A stretch of DNA of 43,647 nt from the NCBI RefSeq assembly GCF_003052605.1, contig NZ_QASO01000064.1:1-43647 (forward strand), given 5' to 3'. The notes below the pieces were generated by a model that was not told the DNA's origin, did not search any database, and saw only the letters and a program-made list of their open reading frames with translations. A program made the position numbers and the translations under genes. Positions 26,861-36,190 of the stretch are shown one piece after another. Origin of the DNA: Ectopseudomonas oleovorans. GTDB lineage: Bacteria; Pseudomonadota; Gammaproteobacteria; Pseudomonadales; Pseudomonadaceae. Numbering within the stretch: position 1 is the stretch's first letter; each line of letters starts with the position of its first letter.

Positions 26861-26935
26861 GATGCAAGCCTCAAGTTTGTGGCTTGCGATATGCGGCATC
26901 CTTTACCATCGCGGCATCTTTCGACGAGATGTCAC

Positions 26936-27112
26936 ATGTATATCTACCGACTGGTTCTGATCCTGGTAGTGGGGATCTACCTGTTCTCACCGGCCATCAT
27001 GGACTGGTGGATCGACCCCAATGGCGCCTGGTATCGGCCTTATCTGCTGTGGCTGATCCTGATCGTCGTCACCTTCATTCTTCAGAGCCAACGCGATGCT
27101 GACGAGCTTTAG
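26936..27112 (+). CDS. cbrX: CbrX, small membrane protein coupled to cbrA
   Basis: This 58-residue protein has two transmembrane segments (about 4-22 and 36-52) separated by a short loop with WWIDPNGAWYRP. It overlaps the cbrA start by 17 bp in another frame, so its translation would deliver ribosomes to the cbrA initiation site. In P. putida a small gene in this position is called cbrX and its translation is coupled to cbrA. The start was set at MYIYRLVL. Only GAG is visible as a ribosome site. Confidence 0.82.
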   Translation: MYIYRLVLILVVGIYLFSPAIMDWWIDPNGAWYRPYLLWLILIVVTFILQSQRDADEL

Positions 27113-30050
27113 CCTGAGCGAACTGATCCTGATCAGCGCCAGCTATCTGCTGGTGCTGTTCGGCGTCGCCTGGGTCAGTGAACACGGCCTTATCCCCCGC
27201 TGGATCATCCGCCACCCGCTGACCTATACCCTGTCGCTGGGCGTCTATGCCAGCGCCTGGGCCTTCTACGGCACGGTGGGCCTGGCCTATCAGTACGGCT
27301 ACGGTTTCCTTGCCAGTTACCTCGGCGTTTCCGGTGCCTTCCTGCTGGCACCGGTGCTGCTCTACCCGATCCTGCGCATCACCCGTACCTACCAGCTGTC
27401 ATCGTTGGCCGACCTGTTCGCCTTTCGCTTTCGCAGCACCTGGGCCGGCGCACTGACTACCCTGTTCATGCTCATCGGCGTGCTGCCGCTGCTGGCCCTG
27501 CAGATCCAGGCGGTGGCCGACTCCATCGGCATCCTCAGCCGCGAGCCGCTGCAGGAAAAAGTGGCGCTGAGCTATTGCGGCCTGATCATCCTCTTCACCA
27601 TCCTGTTCGGTGCGCGCCATATCGCCACGCGCGAGAAGCACGAAGGCCTGGTGTTCGCCATCGCCTTCGAATCGCTGGTCAAGCTGGTCGCCCTCGGCGT
27701 CATCGGCTGGTACGCGCTGTATCAGGTGTTCGGAGGCCCGCGTGAGCTGGAATTGTGGCTGGTGCAGAACCAGGCGGCGCTGGCCACGCTGCACACGCCG
27801 CTGCAGGAAGGCCCGTGGCGCACCCTGCTGCTGGTGTTCTTCGCCTCGGCAATCGTCATGCCGCACATGTACCACATGACCTTCACCGAGAATCTCAATC
27901 CACGCGCCATGGTCAGCGCCAGCTGGGGCCTGCCGCTGTTCTTGCTGCTGATGAGCCTGGCTGTACCACTGATCCTCTGGGCCGGTCTCAAGCTTGGCGC
28001 CACCACCAACCCGGAATACTTCACCCTGGGCCTGGGCATCGCCGTCAACAGCGAGGCGCTGGCGCTGCTGGCCTATGTCGGCGGCCTCTCCGCCTCCAGC
28101 GGGCTGATCATCGTTTCCACCCTGGCGCTGTCGGGCATGGCGCTGAACCACCTGGTGCTGCCGCTCTACCAGCCACCGGCCGAGGGCAACATCTACCGCT
28201 GGCTGAAGTGGACCCGCCGCACGCTGATCGCCTGCATCATCATGGCCGGCTACGGCTTCTACCTGCTGCTCGGCGCCCAGCAGGACCTGGCCAACCTCGG
28301 TATCGTCGCCTTCGTCGCCACCCTGCAGTTCCTGCCCGGCGTGCTCTCGGTACTGTATTGGCAAACGGCCAATCGCCGCGGCTTCATCGCCGGCTTGCTG
28401 GCCGGCATCAGCGTCTGGGCACTGACCATGCTGCTGCCGCTGCTGGGCAACCTGGAAGGCTTCTACCTGCCGCTGTTCAACGTCATCTATGTGCTCGACG
28501 ATGCCAGCTGGCACCTCGCAGCCATTGCCTCGCTCGCCGCCAACGTACTGGTGTTCACCCTGGTGTCGCTGTTCACCGAGGCCAGCCCCGAGGAAAAAAG
28601 CGCCGCCGAAGCCTGCGCGGTGGATAACGTGCGCCGCCCGCAACGACGCGAGCTGGTCGCCGTGTCGCCGCAGGACTTTGCCGCGCAACTGGCCAAGCCG
28701 CTCGGCGCCAAGACCGCCCAGCGCGAGGTGGAGCAAGCCCTGCGCGATCTGCATCTGCCGTTCGACGAAAGCCGCCCCTACGCCCTGCGCCGTCTGCGCG
28801 ATCGCATCGAGGCCAACCTGTCCGGCCTGATGGGGCCGAGCGTGGCGCAGGATATCGTCGAGACCTTCCTGCCCTACAAGTCCGGCAGCGAGGGTTACGT
28901 CACCGAAGACATTCACTTCATCGAGAGCCGCCTGGAGGACTACCAGTCGCGCCTTACCGGCCTGGCCGCCGAGCTCGATGCGCTGCGCCGCTACCACCGC
29001 CAGACCTTGCAGGAATTGCCGATGGGCGTCTGCTCGCTGGCCAAGGACCAGGAAATCCTGATGTGGAACCGAGCCATGGAAGAGCTCACCGACATCCCCG
29101 CACAGCGCATCGTCGGCTCGCGCCTGAGCACCCTGGCCGAGCCCTGGCAAAGCCTGCTGCAAGACTTCATCGAATGTCCCGACCAGCACCTGCATAAACA
29201 GCACCTGGCGCTCGATGGCCAGATTCGCTGGCTGAACCTGCACAAGGCGGCCATCAATGAACCGCTGGCGCCCGGTAACAGTGGCCTGGTGCTGCTGGTC
29301 GAAGACCAGACCGAAACTCAGGTGCTCGAAGACAAGCTGGTGCACTCCGAACGCCTGGCCAGCATCGGCCGCCTGGCCGCCGGCGTGGCCCACGAGATCG
29401 GCAACCCGATCACCGGTATCGCCTGCCTGGCGCAGAACCTGCGCGAAGAGCGCGAAACCGATGGCGAGCTGACCGAAATCAGTGGGCAGATCCTCGAACA
29501 AACCAAGCGCGTCTCGCGCATCGTCCAGTCGCTGATGAGCTTCGCCCATTCCGGCAGCCACCAGCGCAGTGACGAGCCGGTATGCCTGGCTGACGTGGCG
29601 CAGGACGCCATAGGCCTGCTGTCGCTGAACAAGCGCAACTTCGATATCCAGTTCTACAACCTGTGCGACCCGCAGCACTGGGCCTGCGGCGACCCGCAGC
29701 GCCTGGCCCAGGTGCTGATCAACCTGCTGTCCAACGCCCGTGATGCCTCGCCACCCGGCGGCGCCATCCGCGTGCGCAGCGAAGCCAGCGAGCACACCGT
29801 GGACCTGATCGTCGAGGACGAGGGCAGCGGTATTCCCAAGGCGATCATCGACCGCCTGTTCGAGCCCTTCTTCACCACCAAGGACCCCGGCGAGGGGACC
29901 GGCCTGGGCCTCGCGCTGGTCTATTCGATCGTGGAAGAGCATTATGGACAGATAACAATCGACAGCCCGGCTGACCCCGAGCGCCAATTGGGCACTCGAA
30001 TTCGGGTCACCCTGCCAAGGCATGTCGAGGCGACGTCCGTAGCGATGTAA
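27096..30050 (+). CDS. cbrA: CbrA, transporter-linked sensor histidine kinase
   Basis: This 984-residue inner-membrane protein has an N-terminal SLC5/SSS-type transporter domain of about 13 helices (about 5-500) and a STAC linker (about 510-620). A PAS domain follows (about 640-740), then HisKA with phospho-acceptor His766 in [12 protein letters not shown] and a HATPase domain (about 860-980) with N-box [11 protein letters not shown] and G-boxes DEGSGIP and [11 protein letters not shown]. CbrA/CbrB controls the C/N balance; histidine transport through the N-terminal domain is known in P. putida and P. fluorescens. It overlaps cbrX and precedes cbrB by 53 bp. All motifs are intact. Confidence 0.97.
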   Translation: MLTSFSLSELILISASYLLVLFGVAWVSEHGLIPRWIIRHPLTYTLSLGVYASAWAFYGTVGLAYQYGYGFLASYLGVSGAFLLAPVLLYPILRITRTYQLSSLADLFAFRFRSTWAGALTTLFMLIGVLPLLALQIQAVADSIGILSREPLQEKVALSYCGLIILFTILFGARHIATREKHEGLVFAIAFESLVKLVALGVIGWYALYQVFGGPRELELWLVQNQAALATLHTPLQEGPWRTLLLVFFASAIVMPHMYHMTFTENLNPRAMVSASWGLPLFLLLMSLAVPLILWAGLKLGATTNPEYFTLGLGIAVNSEALALLAYVGGLSASSGLIIVSTLALSGMALNHLVLPLYQPPAEGNIYRWLKWTRRTLIACIIMAGYGFYLLLGAQQDLANLGIVAFVATLQFLPGVLSVLYWQTANRRGFIAGLLAGISVWALTMLLPLLGNLEGFYLPLFNVIYVLDDASWHLAAIASLAANVLVFTLVSLFTEASPEEKSAAEACAVDNVRRPQRRELVAVSPQDFAAQLAKPLGAKTAQREVEQALRDLHLPFDESRPYALRRLRDRIEANLSGLMGPSVAQDIVETFLPYKSGSEGYVTEDIHFIESRLEDYQSRLTGLAAELDALRRYHRQTLQELPMGVCSLAKDQEILMWNRAMEELTDIPAQRIVGSRLSTLAEPWQSLLQDFIECPDQHLHKQHLALDGQIRWLNLHKAAINEPLAPGNSGLVLLVEDQTETQVLEDKLVHSERLASIGRLAAGVAHEIGNPITGIACLAQNLREERETDGELTEISGQILEQTKRVSRIVQSLMSFAHSGSHQRSDEPVCLADVAQDAIGLLSLNKRNFDIQFYNLCDPQHWACGDPQRLAQVLINLLSNARDASPPGGAIRVRSEASEHTVDLIVEDEGSGIPKAIIDRLFEPFFTTKDPGEGTGLGLALVYSIVEEHYGQITIDSPADPERQLGTRIRVTLPRHVEATSVAM

Positions 30051-30103
30051 ACAGCGAGCGAGTGTGCCAATGGCACCTCCGTGACCGTCGAGAGACCGAA
30101 TTG

Positions 30104-31537
30104 ATGCCACATATTCTTATCGTCGAAGACGAAACTATTATCCGCTCTGCCTTGCGCCGCCTGCTCGAACGCAATCAGTACCTGGTCAGCGAAGCTGGCT
30201 CGGTACAGGAAGCCCAGGAACGCTACAGCATTCCTACCTTCGACCTGATCGTCAGCGACCTGCGCCTGCCCGGGGCGCCGGGCACCGAACTGATCAAACT
30301 GGCCGAAGGCACGCCGGTGCTGATCATGACCAGCTACGCCAGCCTGCGCTCGGCGGTGGACTCGATGAAGATGGGCGCAGTCGATTACATCGCCAAGCCC
30401 TTCGATCACGACGAAATGCTGCAGGCGGTGGCGCGCATCCTGCGTGACCGCCAGGGCGCCAAGAGCGCACCCGCGCCAGCTGCCACCAGCAACGCACGCA
30501 GTGGCAATACCGAGAAAATCGTCGACAACGCCAACGGTGAGATCGGCATCATCGGTTCCTGCGCGGCCATGCAGGAGCTCTATAGCAAGATTCGCAAGGT
30601 CGCCCCCACCGACTCCAATGTGCTGGTGCAGGGTGAGTCCGGCACGGGCAAGGAGCTGGTGGCGCGCGCCCTGCACAACCTCTCCAAGCGCGCCAAGGCG
30701 CCGCTGATTTCGGTGAACTGCGCCGCCATTCCAGAAACCCTGATCGAGTCCGAACTGTTCGGCCACGAAAAAGGCGCCTTCACTGGCGCCAGCGCCGGGC
30801 GTGCCGGTCTGGTGGAGGCGGCCGACGGTGGCACGCTGTTCCTCGACGAGATTGGCGAACTGCCGCTGGAAGCCCAGGCGCGACTGCTACGCGTGCTGCA
30901 GGAAGGGGAAATTCGCCGGGTCGGCTCGGTGCAGTCGCAGAAGGTCGACGTGCGCCTGATCGCCGCGACGCACCGCGATCTCAAGACCCTGGCCAAGACC
31001 GGCCAATTCCGTGAGGACCTGTATTACCGCCTGCACGTCATAGCCCTCAAGCTGCCGGCGCTGCGCGAGCGCGGTAGCGACGTGATCGAGATCGCCCAGG
31101 CGTTCCTGGTGCGCCAGTACACCCGTATGGGCCGCGAGCCGTTGCGCTTCACTCATGATGCCGAGCAAGCGATCCGCCATTACCCCTGGCCGGGTAACGT
31201 GCGCGAACTGGAAAACGCCATCGAGCGCGCAGTGATTCTCTGCGAGGGTGCGGAAATTTCCGCGGACCTGCTGGGCATCGACATTGAGCTGGACGATCTG
31301 GATGACGAGGACTTCGGCCTGCCGGCGGCAGGCGGACAGAGCAGTGGCAACAGCCACGAGCCGACCGAGGACCTGTCACTGGAAGATTACTTCCAGCACT
31401 TCGTCCTCGAACACCAGGACCACATGACCGAGACCGAGCTGGCGCGCAAGCTGGGCATCAGTCGCAAATGCCTGTGGGAGCGCCGTCAGCGCCTGGGCAT
31501 TCCACGGCGTAAAACCGGCGTAACCAGCAGCCCTTGA
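30104..31537 (+). CDS. cbrB: CbrB, sigma-54-dependent response regulator
   Basis: This 477-residue NtrC-family regulator has a receiver domain (about 1-120) with phospho-acceptor Asp52 in IVSDLRLPG. The AAA+ domain (about 145-385) has Walker A GESGTGKE, the sigma-54 contact motif GAFTGA and the Walker B-type [10 protein letters not shown]. The C-terminal Fis-type helix-turn-helix is [22 protein letters not shown] (about 445-467). It activates sigma-54 promoters, above all crcZ, whose -24/-12 promoter and palindromic binding site lie directly downstream. The start [10 protein letters not shown] was chosen over an in-frame ATG 14 codons upstream. Confidence 0.97.
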   Translation: MPHILIVEDETIIRSALRRLLERNQYLVSEAGSVQEAQERYSIPTFDLIVSDLRLPGAPGTELIKLAEGTPVLIMTSYASLRSAVDSMKMGAVDYIAKPFDHDEMLQAVARILRDRQGAKSAPAPAATSNARSGNTEKIVDNANGEIGIIGSCAAMQELYSKIRKVAPTDSNVLVQGESGTGKELVARALHNLSKRAKAPLISVNCAAIPETLIESELFGHEKGAFTGASAGRAGLVEAADGGTLFLDEIGELPLEAQARLLRVLQEGEIRRVGSVQSQKVDVRLIAATHRDLKTLAKTGQFREDLYYRLHVIALKLPALRERGSDVIEIAQAFLVRQYTRMGREPLRFTHDAEQAIRHYPWPGNVRELENAIERAVILCEGAEISADLLGIDIELDDLDDEDFGLPAAGGQSSGNSHEPTEDLSLEDYFQHFVLEHQDHMTETELARKLGISRKCLWERRQRLGIPRRKTGVTSSP

Positions 31538-31581
31538 GTTAACGCCTCGGTGACAACCTGTCTGCGCCGGGGTTCCACAAG

Positions 31582-31609
31582 TTGTTACCTTTTCAATATC
31601 TCGTAACAA
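31582..31609. promoter_or_regulatory. CbrB upstream activating site for crcZ
   Basis: TTGTTAC (31582-31588), 14 nt and GTAACAA (31603-31609) form a perfect 7-bp inverted repeat, matching the TGTTAC...GTAACA-type CbrB sites known upstream of crcZ. It lies about 110 bp upstream of the -24/-12 promoter, a normal enhancer distance. An isolated GGTAACG at about 31624 may be a further half-site. Confidence 0.8.
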
Positions 31610-31705
31610 AGGCCGGGTCTATCGGTAACGAAAATCCGGCTCCCCCTCCCCCACCCAACACCCAAACCTGCCGCAAACCCTTGATTTACAAGGAATCGCA
31701 AAAAC

Positions 31706-31723
31706 TGGCACGGCATCTGCTTT
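31706..31723 (+). promoter_or_regulatory. Sigma-54 promoter of crcZ
   Basis: TGGCACGGCATCTGCTTT matches the -24/-12 consensus TGGCACG-N4-TTGC(A/T) closely, with GG at 31707-31708 and GC at 31719-31720. Transcription should start at about 31732, just before the first CA-rich motif. Confidence 0.88.
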
Positions 31724-31731
31724 ATCTCTGG

Positions 31732-32092
31732 CACAACAACAATAACAAGCAATGCCCTACACAATAAGAACAAGACGTAACGACTCCAGCACAACAAGAA
31801 CAACAAGGTACGGAGGCGCAGCTAACTGATTCTTTTGGAGAGGAGTTGCCGCAAGGGGTTCGCCCCAGCGACCAGGCTGAGAACAACAAAACTGCCTCAA
31901 GGCAGCGCCGGAACTGGTTGATTAAGGCAGCATCAGCGTCCAAAGAAATCCGTTTGCTATTGGCTCCCCTCTCTAGGGAGCACCCGGTAAGCCACGGCAA
32001 ACCGGGAAGACCCAACAACAAAAACAACAGGCTCTCAATAACAATAAAAAACAGCACGCACCAACTTGGGGGGGAGCTTCGGCTCCCCCAGT
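31732..32092 (+). ncRNA. crcZ: CrcZ small RNA (Hfq/Crc-sequestering)
   Basis: This RNA of about 360 nt lies between the sigma-54 promoter and a GGGGGAGC-TTCG-GCTCCCCC hairpin (32070-32089). It carries six A-rich CA motifs of the AAnAAnAA type, at 31733-31749, 31761-31776, 31791-31808, 31880-31892, 32012-32030 and 32035-32054. Hairpins separate them, for example GGGGTTCGCCCC near 31856-31867. In Pseudomonas, CrcZ titrates Hfq/Crc and so relieves catabolite repression on poor carbon sources. Position between cbrB and pcnB is conserved. The 5' end is inferred from the promoter, and the 3' end is uncertain because no T-run follows the hairpin. The stretch 32093-32302 holds no gene I recognise. 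Confidence 0.92.
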
Positions 32093-32302
32093 AGCTTCCG
32101 GTTCTCAAATCCCCGCCTGCCGCCCTTCTACACACCTTCTCCCTACACGATGCTAGAATCCGCAGTAATCATGCGGTCATCGTTTCGCATGCAGTTGAAA
32201 AACCTTGCCAAAGCAAACTGCTTTTAACGCCGTGATGCCCACGCAATTCGATTTTCAAGCGCATGCGCAGCAGGCCGACCACTACTCCAAACAGTGCATC
32301 CC

Positions 32303-33697
32303 ATGCTGAAAAAGCTGTTCAAATCTTTCCACTCACCTCTGCGCCGTGCCCCACGCCCACGCAGCACTCCCGAAGTGCTGAACAGCAGCCAACATCCGCT
32401 CAAGCGCAACGAGATCAGCCGTCACGCCATAAGCGTGGTCGAGCGCCTGCAGAAGGCCGGCTACCAGGCCTATCTGGTCGGTGGTTGCGTTCGCGACCTG
32501 CTGCTGGACATAGACCCCAAGGATTTCGACGTGGCCACCAGTGCCACGCCCGAGCAGGTGCGTGCCGAATTTCGTAACGCCCGGGTCATCGGTCGCCGCT
32601 TCAAGCTGGTGCATGTGCATTTCGGCCGTGAAATCATCGAAGTGGCCACCTTCCGTGCCAATCACCCCCAGGGCGATGAGGAAGAGAACACCAATCTGGC
32701 GTCACGCAACGAGAGCGGCCGCATCCTGCGCGACAACGTCTACGGCACCCTGGAAGACGATGCACAGCGCCGTGACTTCACCATCAACGCGCTGTACTAC
32801 GATCCGACCCAGGAACACATCCTCGACTACGCCCGTGGCATGCATGATGTGCGCAACCACCTGGTGCGCCTGATCGGCGATCCGGAACAGCGTTACCTGG
32901 AAGACCCGGTGCGTATGCTGCGTGCGGTGCGCTTCGCCGCCAAGCTCGACTTCGACATCGAGAAGCACAGCGCCGCACCGATCCGTCGCCTGGCGCCGAT
33001 GCTGCGCGATATTCCCTCGGCACGCCTGTTCGACGAAGTGCTCAAGCTGTTCCTCGCCGGTTACGCCGAATACACCTTCGATCTGCTGCTCGAGCACGAC
33101 CTGTTCGCCCAGTTGTTCCCGGCCAGCGGTGAAGCGCTCAAACGCAATCCCGGGTATACCGAGAAGCTGATTCGTCAGGCACTGATCAACACCGACGATC
33201 GTATTCACGATGGCAAATCCGTGACGCCGGCGTTTCTCTTTGCGGCCCTGCTCTGGCCTGCATTGCCGGCACGCGTGCTGCAACTGCAGAACAAGGGCAT
33301 GCCGCCGATTCCGGCGATGCAGGAAGCCGCCCACGAACTGATCGCCGAGCAGTGCCAGCGCATTGCCGTACCCAAGCGTTTCACCATCCCGATTCGCGAG
33401 ATCTGGGACATGCAGGAGCGTCTGCCGCGCCGTAGCGGCAAGCGTGCCGACCTGCTGCTGGAAAACCCGCGCTTCCGCGCCGGCTACGACTTCCTCCTGC
33501 TGCGCGAACTGGCCGGCGAAGACACCGGCGGCCTGGGCCAATGGTGGACGGACTATCAGGACGCCAATGACAGCGAGCGCCGGCAGATGATTCGCGACCT
33601 CGCTGGCAAAGGCGAAGCCACCGGTAACGCGCCGCGCAAACGTCGCCGCAGCAACAACAATCGCCGCAAGCGCAGCGACGAAAGCGGCGGCGAATGA
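32303..33697 (+). CDS. pcnB: Poly(A) polymerase I
   Basis: This 464-residue enzyme adds poly(A) tails that promote RNA decay. The nucleotidyltransferase domain (about 50-190) has LVGGCVRDLLL and the metal-binding DFD in DPKDFDVATSATP. The RNA-binding RRDFTINALYYD and EDPVRMLRAVRFAAKL motifs follow. A strongly basic C-terminal tail (RKRRRSNNNRRKRS) is typical of PcnB and separates it from CCA-adding enzymes. The start MLKKLFKSF has no visible ribosome site. A GTG three codons upstream is the alternative. A TAGAAT at 32152-32157 could be the -10 of its own promoter downstream of crcZ. Confidence 0.95.
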   Translation: MLKKLFKSFHSPLRRAPRPRSTPEVLNSSQHPLKRNEISRHAISVVERLQKAGYQAYLVGGCVRDLLLDIDPKDFDVATSATPEQVRAEFRNARVIGRRFKLVHVHFGREIIEVATFRANHPQGDEEENTNLASRNESGRILRDNVYGTLEDDAQRRDFTINALYYDPTQEHILDYARGMHDVRNHLVRLIGDPEQRYLEDPVRMLRAVRFAAKLDFDIEKHSAAPIRRLAPMLRDIPSARLFDEVLKLFLAGYAEYTFDLLLEHDLFAQLFPASGEALKRNPGYTEKLIRQALINTDDRIHDGKSVTPAFLFAALLWPALPARVLQLQNKGMPPIPAMQEAAHELIAEQCQRIAVPKRFTIPIREIWDMQERLPRRSGKRADLLLENPRFRAGYDFLLLRELAGEDTGGLGQWWTDYQDANDSERRQMIRDLAGKGEATGNAPRKRRRSNNNRRKRSDESGGE

Positions 33698-34182
33698 TGG
33701 AACGGGTTTACATCGGCCTTGGCAGCAACCTGGCCAAGCCCCTGCAACAGCTGCGCGCGGCCTTGCAGGCCATCGCACAGTTGCCGCACAGCCAACTCCA
33801 GGCGCATTCGTCGTTCTACATCAGCGACCCACTGGGTCCGGCGGATCAGCCGCGTTACGTCAACGCCGTGGCCGCGCTGGATACCGCACTGGAGCCCTGG
33901 CAGTTGCTCGACGCGCTGCAACGCATCGAGCAGGAGCAGGGGCGCGTGCGCAAGGCCGAGCGCTGGGGCCCACGCACGCTGGATCTGGACATTCTGCTGT
34001 TCGGTGAGCGCCTGATCGACGACGAGCGCCTGACCGTGCCGCACTACCACATGCACGCCCGCCCCTTCGTGCTCTACCCGCTGGCCGAGCTGGCCGCCGA
34101 ACTGCAGTTGCCGGACGGCCGCAGTCTGAATGCATTACTCGAAGCCTGCCCCTTCAGCGGCCTGGAGCGCCTGGCCGAATAG
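33694..34182 (+). CDS. folK: 2-amino-4-hydroxy-6-hydroxymethyldihydropteridine pyrophosphokinase
   Basis: This 162-residue HPPK transfers pyrophosphate from ATP in folate synthesis. The N-terminal motif is YIGLGSNL, and the signature RWGPRTLDLDILLFG (about 90-104) carries the two Mg-binding Asp residues. It overlaps the pcnB stop by four bases (ATGATGG). The second ATG, at 33697, is an equally possible start. It is translationally coupled to pcnB, an order conserved in gammaproteobacteria. Confidence 0.95.
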   Translation: MMERVYIGLGSNLAKPLQQLRAALQAIAQLPHSQLQAHSSFYISDPLGPADQPRYVNAVAALDTALEPWQLLDALQRIEQEQGRVRKAERWGPRTLDLDILLFGERLIDDERLTVPHYHMHARPFVLYPLAELAAELQLPDGRSLNALLEACPFSGLERLAE

Positions 34183-34194
34183 CCCAGCCGGCCT

Positions 34195-34252
34195 CTGTGC
34201 GAGGGGCTTCAGCCGCGACCCGACAAGCTCGCCGCTGAGGCGCCTCCTACAG
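34195..34252. repeat. REP-type inverted repeat downstream of folK
   Basis: The left arm CTGTGCGAGGGGCTTCAGC (34195-34213) and the right arm ending GAGGCGCCTCCTACAG (34237-34252) are imperfect inverted copies of the common Pseudomonas 'GTAGGAGCGGCTTCAGCCGCGA'-type REP family. This family differs from the TAGGGTGCGC repeats at 23206 and 26779. Confidence 0.7.
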
Positions 34253-34324
34253 GGCGGCCCCTTGCGCAACCCGACATCCCGCGCATTGGCGGTAACGCCA
34301 GTAACAGAGCGGTAACACCCGCAA

Positions 34325-34356
34325 TTGACTTCACGCCCCCCCATCAGGACTATAGG
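34325..34356 (+). promoter_or_regulatory. Possible panBC promoter region
   Basis: TTGACT (34325-34330) lies 17 nt before ACTATA (34348-34353) or 20 nt before TATAGG (34351-34356); neither pairing is ideal. Just upstream, at about 34290-34318, three GTAAC units occur within 30 bp (GCGGTAAC, AGTAAC, GCGGTAAC), the first within a GGCG-GTAA-CGCC stem. The region to 34455 has no gene. Confidence 0.3.
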
Positions 34357-34455
34357 TGTCCCGTCGCCCTGCGCCGGGCGCACCTTTGATGCCAATCCAG
34401 GCCGGATTGCAGCCAGATAGAAGCGGTATACCGAGCCTGAGCGAGGACCTTTGAA

Positions 34456-35256
34456 ATGCCTGACGTTACCCTGACCACCCTGCAGAGTCTCAAGCAGAAC
34501 GGTGAAAAGATCGCCATGCTGACCTGCTATGACGCCACCTACGCCCATGCGGCCTGCCAAGCGGGTGTCGACGTGTTGCTGGTCGGCGACTCCCTGGGCA
34601 TGGTTCTGCAGGGCCACGACAGCACCCTGCCGGTCAGCGTCGAGGAGATGGCCTACCACACTGCCTGCGTCAAACGCGGCAACCAGGGCGCACTGATCGT
34701 CACCGACCTGCCATTCATGGCCTACGCCACCACCGAGCAGGCTCTGCACAACAGCGCCAAGCTGATGCAGGCCGGCGCGCATATGGTCAAACTGGAAGGC
34801 GCCGGCTGGCTGGCCGAGCCTATTCACCTGCTGGCCGAACGTGGCGTACCGGTGTGCGCGCACCTGGGCCTGACCCCACAGGCGGTGAACATTCTCGGTG
34901 GCTACAAGGTGCAGGGCCGCCAGGAAGCACAGGCACGGCAGATGCGCGCCGATGCCATGGCCCTGGAGCAGGCCGGCGCTGCCATGCTGCTGCTTGAATG
35001 CGTGCCGAGCGAACTGGCCGCAGAAATCACCCAGGCAGTGAAGATTCCGGTGATCGGCATCGGCGCTGGCAGCGCCACCGATGGTCAGGTACTGGTGCAG
35101 CACGACATGCTCGGGCTGTCGCTATCGGGCCGCGCACCGAAGTTCGTACGCAACTTTATGGAGGGGCAGAGCAGCATTCAGGGTGCTTTCAGCGCTTACG
35201 TACAGGCCGTCAAGGACGGCAGCTTCCCCGCCGCCGAACATGGCTTTTCCGCATGA
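34456..35256 (+). CDS. panB: 3-methyl-2-oxobutanoate hydroxymethyltransferase
   Basis: This 266-residue TIM-barrel enzyme makes ketopantoate from 2-ketoisovalerate and methylene-THF, linking pantothenate to the valine pathway served by ilvIHC at the other end of the window. Motifs are [10 protein letters not shown] (about 22-31), the metal site [14 protein letters not shown] and the catalytic [16 protein letters not shown] lies nine bases before the ATG. It overlaps panC by four bases. Confidence 0.97.
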   Translation: MPDVTLTTLQSLKQNGEKIAMLTCYDATYAHAACQAGVDVLLVGDSLGMVLQGHDSTLPVSVEEMAYHTACVKRGNQGALIVTDLPFMAYATTEQALHNSAKLMQAGAHMVKLEGAGWLAEPIHLLAERGVPVCAHLGLTPQAVNILGGYKVQGRQEAQARQMRADAMALEQAGAAMLLLECVPSELAAEITQAVKIPVIGIGAGSATDGQVLVQHDMLGLSLSGRAPKFVRNFMEGQSSIQGAFSAYVQAVKDGSFPAAEHGFSA

Positions 35257-36110
35257 ACATGGTGAAAACCCTGCGCGAGTTGCGCGCAGCCGTCGCCCAG
35301 GCACGGGCCGAAGGCAAGCAGATCGGTTTCGTGCCGACCATGGGCAATCTGCACGCGGGTCACGTTTCGCTGGTGGAGATCGCCGGCCAACGCGCCGACT
35401 TCGTGGTTGCCAGCATCTTCGTCAACCCGCTGCAGTTCGGCGCCGGTGAAGATCTGGACAAGTATCCGCGTACCCTCGCCGCCGACCAGGAAAAACTGCT
35501 GGCGGCAGGCTGTCACCTGCTGTTTCACCCCGATGTCGCGGAAATCTACCCGCACGGCATGGGTGACCAGACCCGCGTCAGCGTTCCCGGTGTTTCCGAA
35601 GGCCTCTGCGGCGCCAGCCGTCCGGGGCATTTCGAGGGTGTGGCGACGGTGGTGACCAAGCTGTTCAACATGGTTCAGCCTGATCTGGCCGTGTTCGGCG
35701 AGAAGGACTACCAGCAACTGGCGGTGATCCGCGCGCTGGTGCAGGACCTGAACATGCCGATCCAGATCATCGGTGCGCCGACTCAACGCGCCGAGGACGG
35801 CCTCGCGCTGTCATCGCGTAACGGCTACCTCAGCGACGAACAACGCGCCACCGCCCCAGCGCTGTATCGAGGCCTGCAAACGATTGCCGAGGAACTGCGC
35901 CGTGGCGCTCGCGACTACGCACGGCTTATCGAGACTACTCAGGCGCAACAGCGTACCGCTGGTTTCATCCCCGATTATCTGGAAATCCGCAACGCGGTGA
36001 ATCTGCGTCCGGCCCAGGTCGACGACCATCACCTGGTGATTCTGACCGCCGCACAGCTGGGTAGCACCCGTCTGATCGACAATCTGGTGGTTGAACTGCC
36101 ACGCCAGTAG
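35253..36110 (+). CDS. panC: Pantothenate synthetase (pantoate-beta-alanine ligase)
   Basis: This 285-residue cytidylyltransferase-superfamily enzyme joins pantoate and beta-alanine through pantoyl-adenylate. Motifs are [14 protein letters not shown] with the HxGH ATP-binding pair (about 27-40), [11 protein letters not shown] and the KMSKS-like SSRNGYLS. Its ATG overlaps the panB stop (ATGA). A terminator follows directly and then pgi. panD, which makes beta-alanine and follows panC in P. aeruginosa, is absent here. Confidence 0.97.
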   Translation: MNMVKTLRELRAAVAQARAEGKQIGFVPTMGNLHAGHVSLVEIAGQRADFVVASIFVNPLQFGAGEDLDKYPRTLAADQEKLLAAGCHLLFHPDVAEIYPHGMGDQTRVSVPGVSEGLCGASRPGHFEGVATVVTKLFNMVQPDLAVFGEKDYQQLAVIRALVQDLNMPIQIIGAPTQRAEDGLALSSRNGYLSDEQRATAPALYRGLQTIAEELRRGARDYARLIETTQAQQRTAGFIPDYLEIRNAVNLRPAQVDDHHLVILTAAQLGSTRLIDNLVVELPRQ

Positions 36111-36140
36111 CTGCCTGCAAAGGCAGCCGGTTACACTCTC

Positions 36141-36168
36141 AAAGGCCCGGATCAATCCGGGCCTTTTG
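36141..36168 (+). terminator. Terminator of panBC
   Basis: AAAGGCCCGG, ATCAAT and CCGGGCCTTTT form a strong hairpin with a T-rich tail, 30 bases after panC. Confidence 0.9.
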
Positions 36169-36190
36169 CTTTTGCGGATCAGGAGCTCCG

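Noticed and set aside
27399..30110. 903-codon open frame on the minus strand
   Set aside because: It is an exact antisense shadow of cbrA, which has full transporter, PAS and kinase motifs. The shadow is Gln/His/Gly-rich with no family features, as expected from GC-rich third-position bias.
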